DNA of 50,114 nt from assembly GCA_016281555.1 (NCBI GenBank), contig JAEEIV010000045.1:1-50114 (forward strand), given 5' to 3'. Origin of the DNA: Lachnospiraceae bacterium (lineage in GTDB: Bacteria; Bacillota; Clostridia; Lachnospirales; Lachnospiraceae). Position 1 is the first letter of the stretch, and the number at the start of each line of letters is the position of its first letter. This document shows positions 7,938 to 15,542 of the stretch, piece after piece. The position numbers and the translations under genes are program-made. The notes under the pieces were generated by a model. The model saw only the letters and a program-made list of their open reading frames with translations. It was not told the origin of the DNA and ran no database searches.

Positions 7938-8340
7938 AGAACAAATCAACCTTTGCGCGGATAAGGTGTGCGCCGCCATCCGCGACAACAAGATGGTCGA
8001 TCTGGACGACATCCACCGGATCATCCGGACGAACATGATCCTGACGATGGAAGGCATGTTCTATTCGGAAGATCAGAAGTTGGCCGACGACCAGATGCGT
8101 TTGATCCGCGAAAGGGATCTGAACGCGACGACATCCCGGCGCCGGGCCGAACTGAACATCAAGATTCAGGAAATCGCCCAAAAGCGAAAGGCCGTCCGCA
8201 TGAAGATCGGAAAGATGCACGACGAAGATCAATACCTTCTTCTGAAAAAGTTCATCATCGAACGTTTCGGCCGCGAAGTTCTGGACGAATTCTTCGCCCT
8301 TCACCCGGCGAAGCAATTGGCAAAGATCAAGAATCCATGA
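7927..8340 (+). CDS. Hypothetical protein with helical coiled coil
   Basis: A 137-residue, highly helical and basic protein. Residues about 45-95 have heptad-like Leu/Ile spacing (AELNIKIQEIAQKRKAVRMK). I do not recognise the family. It overlaps the genes on both sides, and its last bases provide the ATGA start of the next gene, so it belongs to the replication operon. Confidence 0.7.
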   Translation: MTFEEQINLCADKVCAAIRDNKMVDLDDIHRIIRTNMILTMEGMFYSEDQKLADDQMRLIRERDLNATTSRRRAELNIKIQEIAQKRKAVRMKIGKMHDEDQYLLLKKFIIERFGREVLDEFFALHPAKQLAKIKNP

Positions 8341-8528
8341 ACGCACGGCAATTCTTCGAAAAGGTGCGCGAAATGCGTGCCGCGCAAAACACCTACTTCA
8401 AGACCCGGAACAACAACGATCTGAATCGCGCCCGGTCGCTTGAAAGGGAAATCGACGCCGAAATCAAGCGCGTCGATGCGGTCATCGCGGAACGATCCGC
8501 CGGGCCGTCATTATTCGAAAATCAATAA
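8337..8528 (+). CDS. Small helical hypothetical protein (63 aa)
   Basis: ATG 8337 overlaps the preceding stop by four bases. The 63-residue product is an amphipathic helix-rich protein with alternating charges (SLEREIDAEIKRVDAVIAER). It resembles small proteins I recall from Bacteroidota prophages, with no known role. Confidence 0.7.
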   Translation: MNARQFFEKVREMRAAQNTYFKTRNNNDLNRARSLEREIDAEIKRVDAVIAERSAGPSLFENQ

Positions 8529-8543
8529 TTCAACCATAACGCA

Positions 8544-9113
8544 ATGAAACTTTTCTTCTATGACTTGGAAACGACCGGCACGATGGTCCATCGGCACGGC
8601 ATCCATCAGATTTCCGGCATGATCGTCATCGATGGCCAGATCAAGGAAACCTTCGATTTCAAGGTCGCGCCCAACCCGGCCGCGCAAATCGACGACGCGG
8701 CCCTTGCCGTCGGCAACGTCACCCGTGACCAGATCATGAATTATCCGCCGATGGATCAGGTTTACCATCAGATCGTCGGCATGTTGTCAAAGTACGTCAA
8801 CAAGTTCGACCGCACCGACAAATTCTTTCTGGTCGGTTACAACAACGCGGCCTTCGACAACGCCTTCTTCCGCGCATTCTTCGTCCAGAACGGCGACAAG
8901 TATTTCGGTTCGTGGTTCTGGTCCAACACGTTCGACGTGATGGTCCTTGCAACGCCGGCCCTTGCCGCAAAACGGGCCGAAATGCAAGACTTCAAGCAAG
9001 CGACCGTCGCCGGCACGTTAGGCGTCGCCGTAGATCCGGAAAAACTGCACGATGCGTCATACGACATCATCTTGTGCAAGGCCATATTCGACAAGGTTTG
9101 TGGAATCGTCTAA
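8544..9113 (+). CDS. DnaQ-like 3'-5' exonuclease
   Basis: A 189-residue DEDD exonuclease. Exo I is FYDLETTGT (Asp7, Glu9), Exo II is VGYNNAAFDNAFF, and Exo III is HDASYDIILCKAIF near the C terminus, in the DEDDh arrangement with His before the last Asp. The length fits a stand-alone proofreading-type exonuclease without a polymerase domain. It could degrade single strands during recombination or proofread for the host polymerase. It is separated by short gaps from the flanking small genes. Confidence 0.88.
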   Translation: MKLFFYDLETTGTMVHRHGIHQISGMIVIDGQIKETFDFKVAPNPAAQIDDAALAVGNVTRDQIMNYPPMDQVYHQIVGMLSKYVNKFDRTDKFFLVGYNNAAFDNAFFRAFFVQNGDKYFGSWFWSNTFDVMVLATPALAAKRAEMQDFKQATVAGTLGVAVDPEKLHDASYDIILCKAIFDKVCGIV

Positions 9114-9124
9114 ATCGGCACGCC

Positions 9125-9292
9125 ATGAAAGTCAAAGTGTACAATTCCCACAAGGACAAGTTGATGAAGACCAAACACGCGTCCTTCTTCTTCCTTCCGG
9201 CCTTCGAATACGAAAATTGTTTGGGCCTTCGCATGTTCAACGTGTACGTCTTCGTCTGGAAGATCGTCTTCTTCTTGCACCCGGAACAATGA
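9125..9292 (+). CDS. Small aromatic-rich hypothetical protein (55 aa)
   Basis: ATG 9125 to TGA 9290-9292. The 55-residue product is basic at the start (MKVKVYNSHKDKLMK) and then hydrophobic and Phe/Val-rich (FFFLPAFEYE; MFNVYVFVWKIVFF). It may be membrane-associated. It overlaps the next gene by four bases (ATGA). Function unknown. Confidence 0.6.
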   Translation: MKVKVYNSHKDKLMKTKHASFFFLPAFEYENCLGLRMFNVYVFVWKIVFFLHPEQ

Positions 9293-9543
9293 ACGCACGC
9301 ATCAGAAAAAAGGTCCTGAAAGACTATTATCCGCAAGTCCATTCCGTGATCATGTTGTCCTTCATTCAGGGTGTCGACCCGGAAAAGGTGACGGTCAAGC
9401 CGGGCGACGGGATCGACAAGCACATCATCAGGCATTTCCGCCGGATCCGACGCCTTGTCGGGATCGCGTCGCGGAAAAATCGTAAGACATTGAAAGTCAA
9501 TGAAATAACAAAAACGGCCATCGCAAGAATGACCGGTCATTAG
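9289..9543 (+). CDS. Small basic hypothetical protein (84 aa)
   Basis: ATG 9289 overlaps the preceding stop. The 84-residue product is rich in Arg/Lys (HIIRHFRRIRRL; ASRKNRKTLK) and may bind nucleic acid. I recognise no domain. Confidence 0.65.
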   Translation: MNARIRKKVLKDYYPQVHSVIMLSFIQGVDPEKVTVKPGDGIDKHIIRHFRRIRRLVGIASRKNRKTLKVNEITKTAIARMTGH

Positions 9544-9571
9544 TTCCAGAACCGCCAAAACGCAACCAAAA

Positions 9572-10195
9572 ATGTCGAAAATTTTCATATCTGGTCAGAT
9601 TTCGGGCCTTCCGTTGGCGAAGGCGAAGGCCGCCTTTGACGAAACGGCCGATCTTCTTCGGTCGCAGGGTCACGAACCCGTCAGCAACTTCGACACGGGC
9701 CTTCCTGACGGATCGTCGTGGGATCAACACATGTTGGCGAACATCGCCCTGATGATGACGTGCGACAAGATCTTCATGATGGACGGGTGGGAACGGTCGC
9801 GCGGATCCCGTGTCGAATACAAGTTCGCGGTCGAACGTCGGATGCCGGTGATCTTCGCGACGGATTCGAAGATGGTCGCGGTCCGGATGGAAATGGTCGA
9901 TTGGATCAAGGAAGCGATCGGCGAAGTGTTCGGCACGCCATACGAATATTTCTGCAACCAGACGACGCGCACGGCATTCCATGCACGGGCGATCTTCATC
10001 CATCATTGTTCTTATGACGCCGGGATCCCGGTCGAAACGATCATGCGGATGGTTCACCGTAAGCATTCGACGGTGTTGTACGCGATCAAGAAGTATCAGG
10101 ATTCGTGTCGTTACGACCCGGAATTTCGTGAATTGGCCGCGAAGGTCCGGAAATTATTATTATCTTCGCATCGGTATCAAAATGATACGAAATAG
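9572..10195 (+). CDS. DUF4406 domain fused to a DnaA domain IV-like DNA-binding domain
   Basis: A 207-residue two-domain protein. Residues 1-95 match the DUF4406/nucleoside-deoxyribosyltransferase-like pattern (FISGQISGLPLAKAKAAF; CDKIFMMDGWERSRGSRVEYKFA). Residues about 130-180 resemble DnaA domain IV: a helical AFHARAIFIHHCSYDAG, then MRMVHRKHSTVLYAIKKYQ, with the His-Ser-Thr-Val core of the DnaA-box-binding helix. The combination suggests a DNA-binding protein that could bind DnaA-box-like sites near an origin. Operator A lies over its last codons. Confidence 0.75.
   Translation: MSKIFISGQISGLPLAKAKAAFDETADLLRSQGHEPVSNFDTGLPDGSSWDQHMLANIALMMTCDKIFMMDGWERSRGSRVEYKFAVERRMPVIFATDSKMVAVRMEMVDWIKEAIGEVFGTPYEYFCNQTTRTAFHARAIFIHHCSYDAGIPVETIMRMVHRKHSTVLYAIKKYQDSCRYDPEFRELAAKVRKLLLSSHRYQNDTK
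10174..10188 (+). promoter_or_regulatory. Operator A: GTATCA-AAA-TGATAC palindrome
   Basis: A perfect 15-bp palindrome overlaps the last codons of the preceding gene. A -7-like TGCATTTG follows at 10197-10204 and a second copy lies at 10208-10215, in the tandem ATGCATTTG...ATGCATTTG. It stands upstream of the MazG-like gene and is one of four such sites. Confidence 0.65.
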
Positions 10196-10241
10196 ATGCA
10201 TTTGTAATGCATTTGCATACCAAAAGCAAACACACAACCCA

Positions 10242-10790
10242 ATGGAACCCAAGAATTTGAACACGTTGTCCATCGCCGCACATGACGCGGCGGTCGAAAA
10301 GGGATTCTGGAAGGCGCGGCCGTCCCTTTCGCATTGTCAGGCGCTGATCTTTTCCGAAGTGTGCGAAGGCATCGAAGCGGACCGCAAAGGCCGTCATGCC
10401 GACGTCGAATTGTTCGACCGCCGGATCGCCATCGGCGAAAGTGAATTCATCGGCGCCTTCGAATCGCACATCAAGGACACGGTGGAAGACGAACTTGCCG
10501 ACACGGTGATCAGGATCCTTGATCTTGCCGGAAGTCTGGAATTGGACTTCACCCGTGTCAGCGCGACGACGTACTTCCGCCAATTCCATAAGTTCGATTT
10601 CCCGGAAAACGCGTATGGTTTCATCAAGGGTTTCTGCAATGAAAACATCCCGATCATCCGCCGGATCGTGTGGGCGATCGCATACATCGAAGGGTGGGCC
10701 GAATACGAAGACTTCGATCTTTGGTGGCACGTCGGAAAGAAGATGGAATTCAACGCGACGCGGCCGGTCCTTCACGGAAAGAAGTATTGA
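10242..10790 (+). CDS. MazG-like nucleotide pyrophosphohydrolase
   Basis: A 182-residue all-alpha protein with the MazG-type metal motif split in two: SEVCEGIEADR (SExxE) near residue 40 and VEDELADTVIRILDLAG (ExxD) near residue 85. The family hydrolyses NTPs or dNTPs to monophosphates, and phage members are thought to alter nucleotide pools or alarmones. The C-terminal 70 residues are helical and Trp-rich and are probably family-specific. The start at ATG 10242 is preceded by an A-rich leader and follows operator A. Confidence 0.75.
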   Translation: MEPKNLNTLSIAAHDAAVEKGFWKARPSLSHCQALIFSEVCEGIEADRKGRHADVELFDRRIAIGESEFIGAFESHIKDTVEDELADTVIRILDLAGSLELDFTRVSATTYFRQFHKFDFPENAYGFIKGFCNENIPIIRRIVWAIAYIEGWAEYEDFDLWWHVGKKMEFNATRPVLHGKKY

Positions 10791-10795
10791 TCCGC

Positions 10796-10996
10796 ATGTC
10801 CGACCAGATCGATCAGGATCAGGAACCGATCAAGGACCGTTGTTTCCTTTGCGGAAAGGCGATCACGGATCCCGAAGCCGCCGGCCATGCCGACGACGAC
10901 GGTTGGTTCATCTGCAAGGATTGTCAGGAAAGGATCAGCCGGAAGGCGTTTCGCCTTGACCATCTGGACGGACGCGGACATGTCAAACCATCATAA
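10796..10996 (+). CDS. Small zinc-finger-like protein (66 aa)
   Basis: A 66-residue protein with two CxxC pairs, CFLCGK and CKDCQE, about 26 residues apart, consistent with a four-cysteine zinc ribbon. It starts at ATG 10796, five bases after the MazG-like stop. It is probably a small zinc-binding adaptor or DNA-binding protein. Confidence 0.7.
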   Translation: MSDQIDQDQEPIKDRCFLCGKAITDPEAAGHADDDGWFICKDCQERISRKAFRLDHLDGRGHVKPS

Positions 10997-11011
10997 TCAA
11001 TTTCAAACACA

Positions 11012-11350
11012 ATGTTCATTTCCGAAGTGATCGGCAACATTGGAAGCGACGCCGTTGTCCGGGACATTTCCGGCAAGAAGTTCGTTTCGTTTAGTGTCGC
11101 GCACACGACCAGAAGCCGCGATCAGTACGGCAACACGACCGAATCAACCCTTTGGGTGTCGTGCCTTTGGTACGGTGACGGCGGCGGCCTTTTTCAGTAT
11201 CTCAAACGCGGCGCGAAGGTGTTCGTCCGGGGCCGCACGACCATCAAGCCGTTCACCCGGCGCGACGGATCCTTCGACGTCGGTGTCAATCTGGACGTTT
11301 CCGAAATTCAGTTGTGCGACATGAAGCGCGACGACGATCTTCCTGAATAA
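11012..11350 (+). CDS. ssb: Single-stranded DNA-binding protein
   Basis: A 112-residue OB-fold SSB. Visible family features are the N-terminal IGNIGSDAVVRDISGKKFVSF segment, TLWVSCLWYG, and the KRGAKVFVRGRTTIKPF strand. The length fits the OB domain plus a short acidic tip (DDDLPE), which lacks the usual terminal Phe. It would coat single strands during recombination and replication, working with the RecT-like protein. Confidence 0.93.
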   Translation: MFISEVIGNIGSDAVVRDISGKKFVSFSVAHTTRSRDQYGNTTESTLWVSCLWYGDGGGLFQYLKRGAKVFVRGRTTIKPFTRRDGSFDVGVNLDVSEIQLCDMKRDDDLPE

Positions 11351-11361
11351 ACGACACGGCC

Positions 11362-11679
11362 ATGATGAAGATCTTCAAAAGACGGATGAAGGACAACGAA
11401 GTCCGTGCCGTCGCCGCGATGCAGAAGGAAATCGATACCTATGAACACGCGATCGACCTGATGACCCTGATGTTTTCGGATCTTCCGGTCACGTTCCCTG
11501 ACTACGGACACGATCACGATCATCTGAAATATGTGATTTCGATGGTGCGCCGGACCTTGAAGGACAACGATCACTTCCGTAACCAGATCAAGGATCTGAC
11601 GGCGCAACTGATGGAAGCGCGTCGGGAACTTGACCGCCTGACGGCAATGGCCGCCGATCCAAAACCAGATCAAGAATGA
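11362..11679 (+). CDS. Hypothetical coiled-coil protein (105 aa)
   Basis: A 105-residue helical protein with a basic start (MMKIFKRRMK) and a C-terminal heptad-like segment (RNQIKDLTAQLMEARREL). No recognised domain. It overlaps the RuvC-like gene by four bases (ATGA at 11676). Confidence 0.7.
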   Translation: MMKIFKRRMKDNEVRAVAAMQKEIDTYEHAIDLMTLMFSDLPVTFPDYGHDHDHLKYVISMVRRTLKDNDHFRNQIKDLTAQLMEARRELDRLTAMAADPKPDQE

Positions 11680-12176
11680 AATACGATGTGATCATCGGAA
11701 TCGATCCCGACGTCGACAAAAACGGCGTCGGGTTTCTTGAAGTCAGGACCCGGAAACTTGAAGCGGCCGCGTTGACGTTCCCGGATCTTCTGGACTACCT
11801 TGCAGACGTCCGCAAGAAGGCGACCGAAAACGACCAGACCGTCGTTGTCGTCGTGGAAGCATCGTGGAAGGACACGACAAATTGGCACACGACCAGATGG
11901 GAATCGCGCCGCGTGTCGACGTCGAAAGGGTATGACGTCGGCCGGAACCATGAAACCGGTCACAAGATCGTCGAAATGTGCCGTCACTACGGTCTGGACG
12001 TGATCGAACATCATCCGTTGAAGAAGGGATGGCGCGGACGGGACGGAAAGATCACGATGGAAGAACTTTCGTACTTCACCGGGATCACCGGCCGGACCAA
12101 TCAGGAAATGCGCGACGCGGCCCTTTTGGCATGGTGTTTCGCCGATCTTCCGATCAAGATCAAGGTCGGCAAATAG
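11676..12176 (+). CDS. RuvC-like Holliday-junction endonuclease
   Basis: A 166-residue RNase-H-fold protein. It opens with IIGIDPDVDKNGVGFLE, the first catalytic Asp strand. It continues with VVVVVEASW (catalytic Glu) and ends with TNQEMRDAALLAWCF (last acidic helix), the RuvC/phage-resolvase order. It probably resolves branched DNA before packaging. It ends 107 bases before the next gene, in a gap that holds operator B. Confidence 0.8.
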   Translation: MKYDVIIGIDPDVDKNGVGFLEVRTRKLEAAALTFPDLLDYLADVRKKATENDQTVVVVVEASWKDTTNWHTTRWESRRVSTSKGYDVGRNHETGHKIVEMCRHYGLDVIEHHPLKKGWRGRDGKITMEELSYFTGITGRTNQEMRDAALLAWCFADLPIKIKVGK

Positions 12177-12216
12177 GCGCCTGATCCGGACTTTCGGTTA
12201 AAAATGTGTTGAACGC

Positions 12217-12249
12217 GTATCATTTTGATACGGGAATCCGTTACATTTG
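12217..12249 (+). promoter_or_regulatory. Operator B and -7 box upstream of the packaging operon
   Basis: GTATCA-TTT-TGATAC (12217-12231), extended by C/G to 17 bp, lies 10 bases upstream of a Bacteroidota-type -7 box TACATTTG (12242-12249). The position expected for a -33 TTTG is occupied by the left half of the palindrome, which suggests activator dependence or operator occlusion. This fills the 107-base gap before ATG 12284. Confidence 0.65.
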
Positions 12250-12283
12250 CGATGCAATTGCAAAATCAATCCATCAACACACT

Positions 12284-12850
12284 ATGAAACCGATCAATTT
12301 CAAGCAATCCACAAAGACCCTGATGTCGCCCGGATGCGGCGATCTTCCGGTCTATTCCGACGGCAAGACCGTCATTTCGTGTTGGAAGCCGTCCTTCGGC
12401 GAACGCGTCAAGATCCTTCTGACCGGGCGCGTGTACGTCGGCGTCAAGTCCGGCAACACCCAACCGCCGATGTACGTCGACGCGGAAACGCCGTTCAAGG
12501 CCGCTTCCGTCGCCGATTGGTTCCGGTGGTTGTGGGCGACCATCAAGGAAAAGTTCGAAGACCTGATCACCGGCCTGAAACGTCAGGACGTCCGCAAACA
12601 TGTCCTTGCCGGCTTCCTGATCGCGACGATCGTCAGTTTCCTTGTCGGATCCATCCTTCCGAATCCGAAGATCGCCGTCTGGTTCGGGTTGGGTGCCGCC
12701 GTCCTGATCGGCGCCGCGAAGGAACTGATTTATGATCTTTGGATGAAGAAGGGGACGCCCGAATGGATCGACTTCATCGGGACGACCATCGGCGGCATCG
12801 CCGGGACCATCCTTGCCTTCGTCATCATCGTCTTGACAATGCTTGGATGA
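12284..12850 (+). CDS. Membrane protein with phage-specific N-terminal domain
   Basis: A 188-residue protein. Residues 1-70 (SPGCGDLPVYSDGKTVISCW; ERVKILLTGRVYVGVKSG) resemble a small soluble protein that occurs alone in Bacteroidota phages. A linker is followed by three hydrophobic segments at about 106-124, 128-145 and 163-187. The C-terminal part has WMKKGTPEWIDFIGTTIGG, recalling VanZ-like or DUF-type membrane proteins. It looks like a fusion of the two. It is the first gene after operator B and overlaps the ParB-like gene (ATGA). Function unknown. Confidence 0.7.
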   Translation: MKPINFKQSTKTLMSPGCGDLPVYSDGKTVISCWKPSFGERVKILLTGRVYVGVKSGNTQPPMYVDAETPFKAASVADWFRWLWATIKEKFEDLITGLKRQDVRKHVLAGFLIATIVSFLVGSILPNPKIAVWFGLGAAVLIGAAKELIYDLWMKKGTPEWIDFIGTTIGGIAGTILAFVIIVLTMLG

Positions 12851-13488
12851 TGAAGGATCCGAAGATCAAGAAGGCGAAGATCGGCGACCTGATCCCGGAC
12901 ACGTTGAACTTCAACAAGGGGACGGAATTCGGCGGTCATCTTCTGGAAAAGTCGGTCGATCGGTTCGGTGCCGGTCGATCGATCCTTCTTGATAAGCACG
13001 GCCGGATCATCGCCGGCAACAAGTTCACCGAAAAGGCCGGCGCCGCCGGTCTGGAAGACGTCCTGATCGTCCAGACGGACGGTCACACGGTCGTCGCGGT
13101 CCAACGTACCGACATCGACCTTTACACGCCGGAAGGGCGCGAAATGGCGCTTGCGGACAACGCGACCGCGAAAGCGGACCTTGATTGGGACGAAGAAGCC
13201 TTGCAGAAGGCCGTCGAAGAATATGACGGCTTCGATCCGGCCGATTGGGGTGTCGAAGCGGTTCTGGATCCGGGCGAAGGATCCGGTGACGGCGACGGCG
13301 ACAACGGCCCGGCCGGCAAGGAACGGAAGACATTCACCTTTTCGCCGATCCAGATCGAAAAGATCATGGAATGCATCGACATGATGCAAGCACGGGACCC
13401 GATTGGATGCGATGAAACCTTCGGAAACAAGGATCGCGACGCCAACGCCCTTTTCCTGATCTGCATGGAATGGAAGACGCGGAAATAA
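12847..13488 (+). CDS. ParB/Srx-fold nuclease-like protein
   Basis: A 213-residue protein. Residues 8-110 carry the ParB N-terminal-like pattern: IGDLIPDTLNFNKG, then KSVDRFGAGRSILLDKHGRIIAGNKF, and later MALADNATAKADLDWDEEAL. Phage ParB-like proteins beside terminase genes are often annotated as nucleases or DNA-binding packaging accessories. A Gly/Asp-rich linker (about 140-155) leads to a short helical C-terminal domain. The start at 12847 overlaps the preceding stop. Confidence 0.8.
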   Translation: MMKDPKIKKAKIGDLIPDTLNFNKGTEFGGHLLEKSVDRFGAGRSILLDKHGRIIAGNKFTEKAGAAGLEDVLIVQTDGHTVVAVQRTDIDLYTPEGREMALADNATAKADLDWDEEALQKAVEEYDGFDPADWGVEAVLDPGEGSGDGDGDNGPAGKERKTFTFSPIQIEKIMECIDMMQARDPIGCDETFGNKDRDANALFLICMEWKTRK

Positions 13489-13500
13489 CACTTTGATACC

Positions 13501-14040
13501 ATGCCGCGAACGAAGTACACGAAAGCGATGGTCAGGCGGATCACCGACCTGATCGCAAAGGACACTTATTCGATCACGGAAATATGCACGATGGTCGGCA
13601 TCGACCGTCACTTGTTTTCCAGATGGAAGGAACGGCACCCTGAATTCGCCGAAGCGGTCGAAGAAGCCGAAAACCGCCGGACGGAAAGCCTTGTAACGGA
13701 AGCGCGGAAGTCCCTGATGAAGAAGATCACCGGTTACGACGTGATCGAAACGAAGACCGTCACCGCGCCGGATCCGAAAGGAAAGTTGGATCCGTCGACC
13801 GGCAAGCCGAAGGCGAAGGTCATCAAGCAAACGACGGTCAAAAAGCATCTGGAACCGGACACGACCGCGATCATCTTCCTTCTGACGAACGCGGATCCTG
13901 AACACTTCAAGAACCGGCATTCCAACGAAGTCACCGGAAAGGACGGCCGTGATCTATTCGCCGACCGGACCGATGAAGAATTGAAGGAAGAATTGCGCGG
14001 ACTGATGCGTGTCATCGACGGCGCCGAAGCGAAGGAATAA
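13501..14040 (+). CDS. terS: Terminase small subunit
   Basis: A 179-residue protein. The N-terminal helix-turn-helix (SITEICTMVGIDRHLFSRWKERHPEF) is typical of small terminases that bind the packaging site. The C-terminal EPDTTAIIFLLTNADPEHF segment matches Bacteroidota phage small subunits. It ends one base before the large subunit ATG. A degenerate operator-like sequence ending TGATAC lies at 13485-13499, just before its start. Confidence 0.85.
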   Translation: MPRTKYTKAMVRRITDLIAKDTYSITEICTMVGIDRHLFSRWKERHPEFAEAVEEAENRRTESLVTEARKSLMKKITGYDVIETKTVTAPDPKGKLDPSTGKPKAKVIKQTTVKKHLEPDTTAIIFLLTNADPEHFKNRHSNEVTGKDGRDLFADRTDEELKEELRGLMRVIDGAEAKE

Positions 14041-15519
14041 ATGTCAAAGGTCGAACAACGTGTGATCCTGAAAGACGCGATCTTGAAGGCGCGTGCCGTC
14101 GCAAACGGCATGTGCCGCGACGATCTTTTGCGGTTCACGTTGAAGACCATGCCGACGTTCACGCCGGCGGACTTCCATCGCAAGTATTACGGCCTTCTGG
14201 ACCGGTTCGCGAAGGGCGACATCAAGAAACTGATGGTCTTCATGCCGCCGCAACACGGCAAGTCGGAAGGATCGACGCGCCGTCTTCCGGCGTATCTGGT
14301 CGGCCGGGATCCCAACAAGCGGATCGCGATCATTTCCTATTCCGACACGAAGGCCCGGAAATTCAATCGCGAAGTGCAACGGATCATCGACGATCCGGTC
14401 TACCATGACATTTTCCCGGACACGATCCTGAACATGTCGATCGTGTCGGAAGAACGGATCAAGGGTTACGTCAGGACATCGGAAGAATTCGAAATCGTCG
14501 GACATCGCGGATCCGTGAAGGCCGTCGGCGTCGGCGGTCCGTTGACCGGTGATCCCGTCGACATCCTGATCATGGATGACTTGTACAAGAACGCGAAGGA
14601 CGCATGGTCGCCGACGATCAGGGAAACCGTCAATGATTGGTACGATACCGTCGCCGAAACCCGTCTGCACAACGATTCGCAACAACTGATGGTCTTCACC
14701 CGTTGGCACGTCGACGATCTTGCCGGCCGGATGATCAAGATGGACGGCCTTTTCGATCCGGAAACGAACCCGGACGGATGGGTTGTCGTCATTTTCCCGG
14801 CGATCAAGATCGGTGGACCGACGGATCTGGATCCGCGTCAGGAAGGCGAAGCGCTTTGGCCGCAACGTCATTCCCTTCGGTCCTTGCAAGCGATCCAGAA
14901 GAAGAACCCGATCGTGTTCGGATCCTTGTATCAGCAAGATCCGCGACCGGCGGAAGGCATGTTGTACGAACGCGGTTTCAGGACGTATTCCGTGATCCCG
15001 TATGACGCCGTGATGAAGCGGAAGAATTACACGGACACGGCTGACGACGGATCTGACTACCTTTGTTCGATCGATTACGTCGAAACGACGACGAACATGT
15101 ACGTCCTTGATGTCTTGTACACGCAAAAGCCGATGGAAGTCACGGAAACCCGGACGGCCGAAATGCTTTGCAAGGACAACATCGACACGGCCATCATCGA
15201 ATCGAACAACGGCGGCAAGGGATTCGCCCGTGCCGTCGAACGGATCGTGCGCCTGATGGGAAACAAGACGACCGCGATCGAATGGATCCCACAAACCGAC
15301 AACAAACTGACGCGCATCTTCACCCAATCGGCCGCCGTCCAGAACCTGATCGTGTTCCCGGAAGGATGGGACAAGTTGTGGCCGGTCTTCTACAATGCCG
15401 TGACCGGCTTCCTTCGCGTCGGCAAGAACGAACACGACGACGCGCCTGATGTCCTGACGGCCATGACCGAACACTTCGGCGACGACGAAGAAGGTCAGGA
15501 TCTGACGGGATTGTTTTAG
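14041..15519 (+). CDS. terL: Terminase large subunit
   Basis: A 492-residue packaging motor. The ATPase has Walker A PPQHGKS (69-75) and Walker B ILIMDD (Asp179-Asp180). The RNase-H-like nuclease has CSIDY (Asp345), AIIESNNGGKGF and DDAPDVLTAM as metal-binding segments. It pumps DNA into proheads and cuts the concatemer. The length and motif order fit the Terminase_6 family. Its gene directly follows terS. Confidence 0.95.
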   Translation: MSKVEQRVILKDAILKARAVANGMCRDDLLRFTLKTMPTFTPADFHRKYYGLLDRFAKGDIKKLMVFMPPQHGKSEGSTRRLPAYLVGRDPNKRIAIISYSDTKARKFNREVQRIIDDPVYHDIFPDTILNMSIVSEERIKGYVRTSEEFEIVGHRGSVKAVGVGGPLTGDPVDILIMDDLYKNAKDAWSPTIRETVNDWYDTVAETRLHNDSQQLMVFTRWHVDDLAGRMIKMDGLFDPETNPDGWVVVIFPAIKIGGPTDLDPRQEGEALWPQRHSLRSLQAIQKKNPIVFGSLYQQDPRPAEGMLYERGFRTYSVIPYDAVMKRKNYTDTADDGSDYLCSIDYVETTTNMYVLDVLYTQKPMEVTETRTAEMLCKDNIDTAIIESNNGGKGFARAVERIVRLMGNKTTAIEWIPQTDNKLTRIFTQSAAVQNLIVFPEGWDKLWPVFYNAVTGFLRVGKNEHDDAPDVLTAMTEHFGDDEEGQDLTGLF

Positions 15520-15542
15520 CACATCATCAAACATCATCAGAT

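Noticed and set aside
13485-13499. Fifth GTATCA-type operator upstream of terS
   Set aside because: Only the right half TGATAC is intact. The left half matches four of six bases and no clear -7 box follows before the ATG at 13501, so it is not called as a feature.
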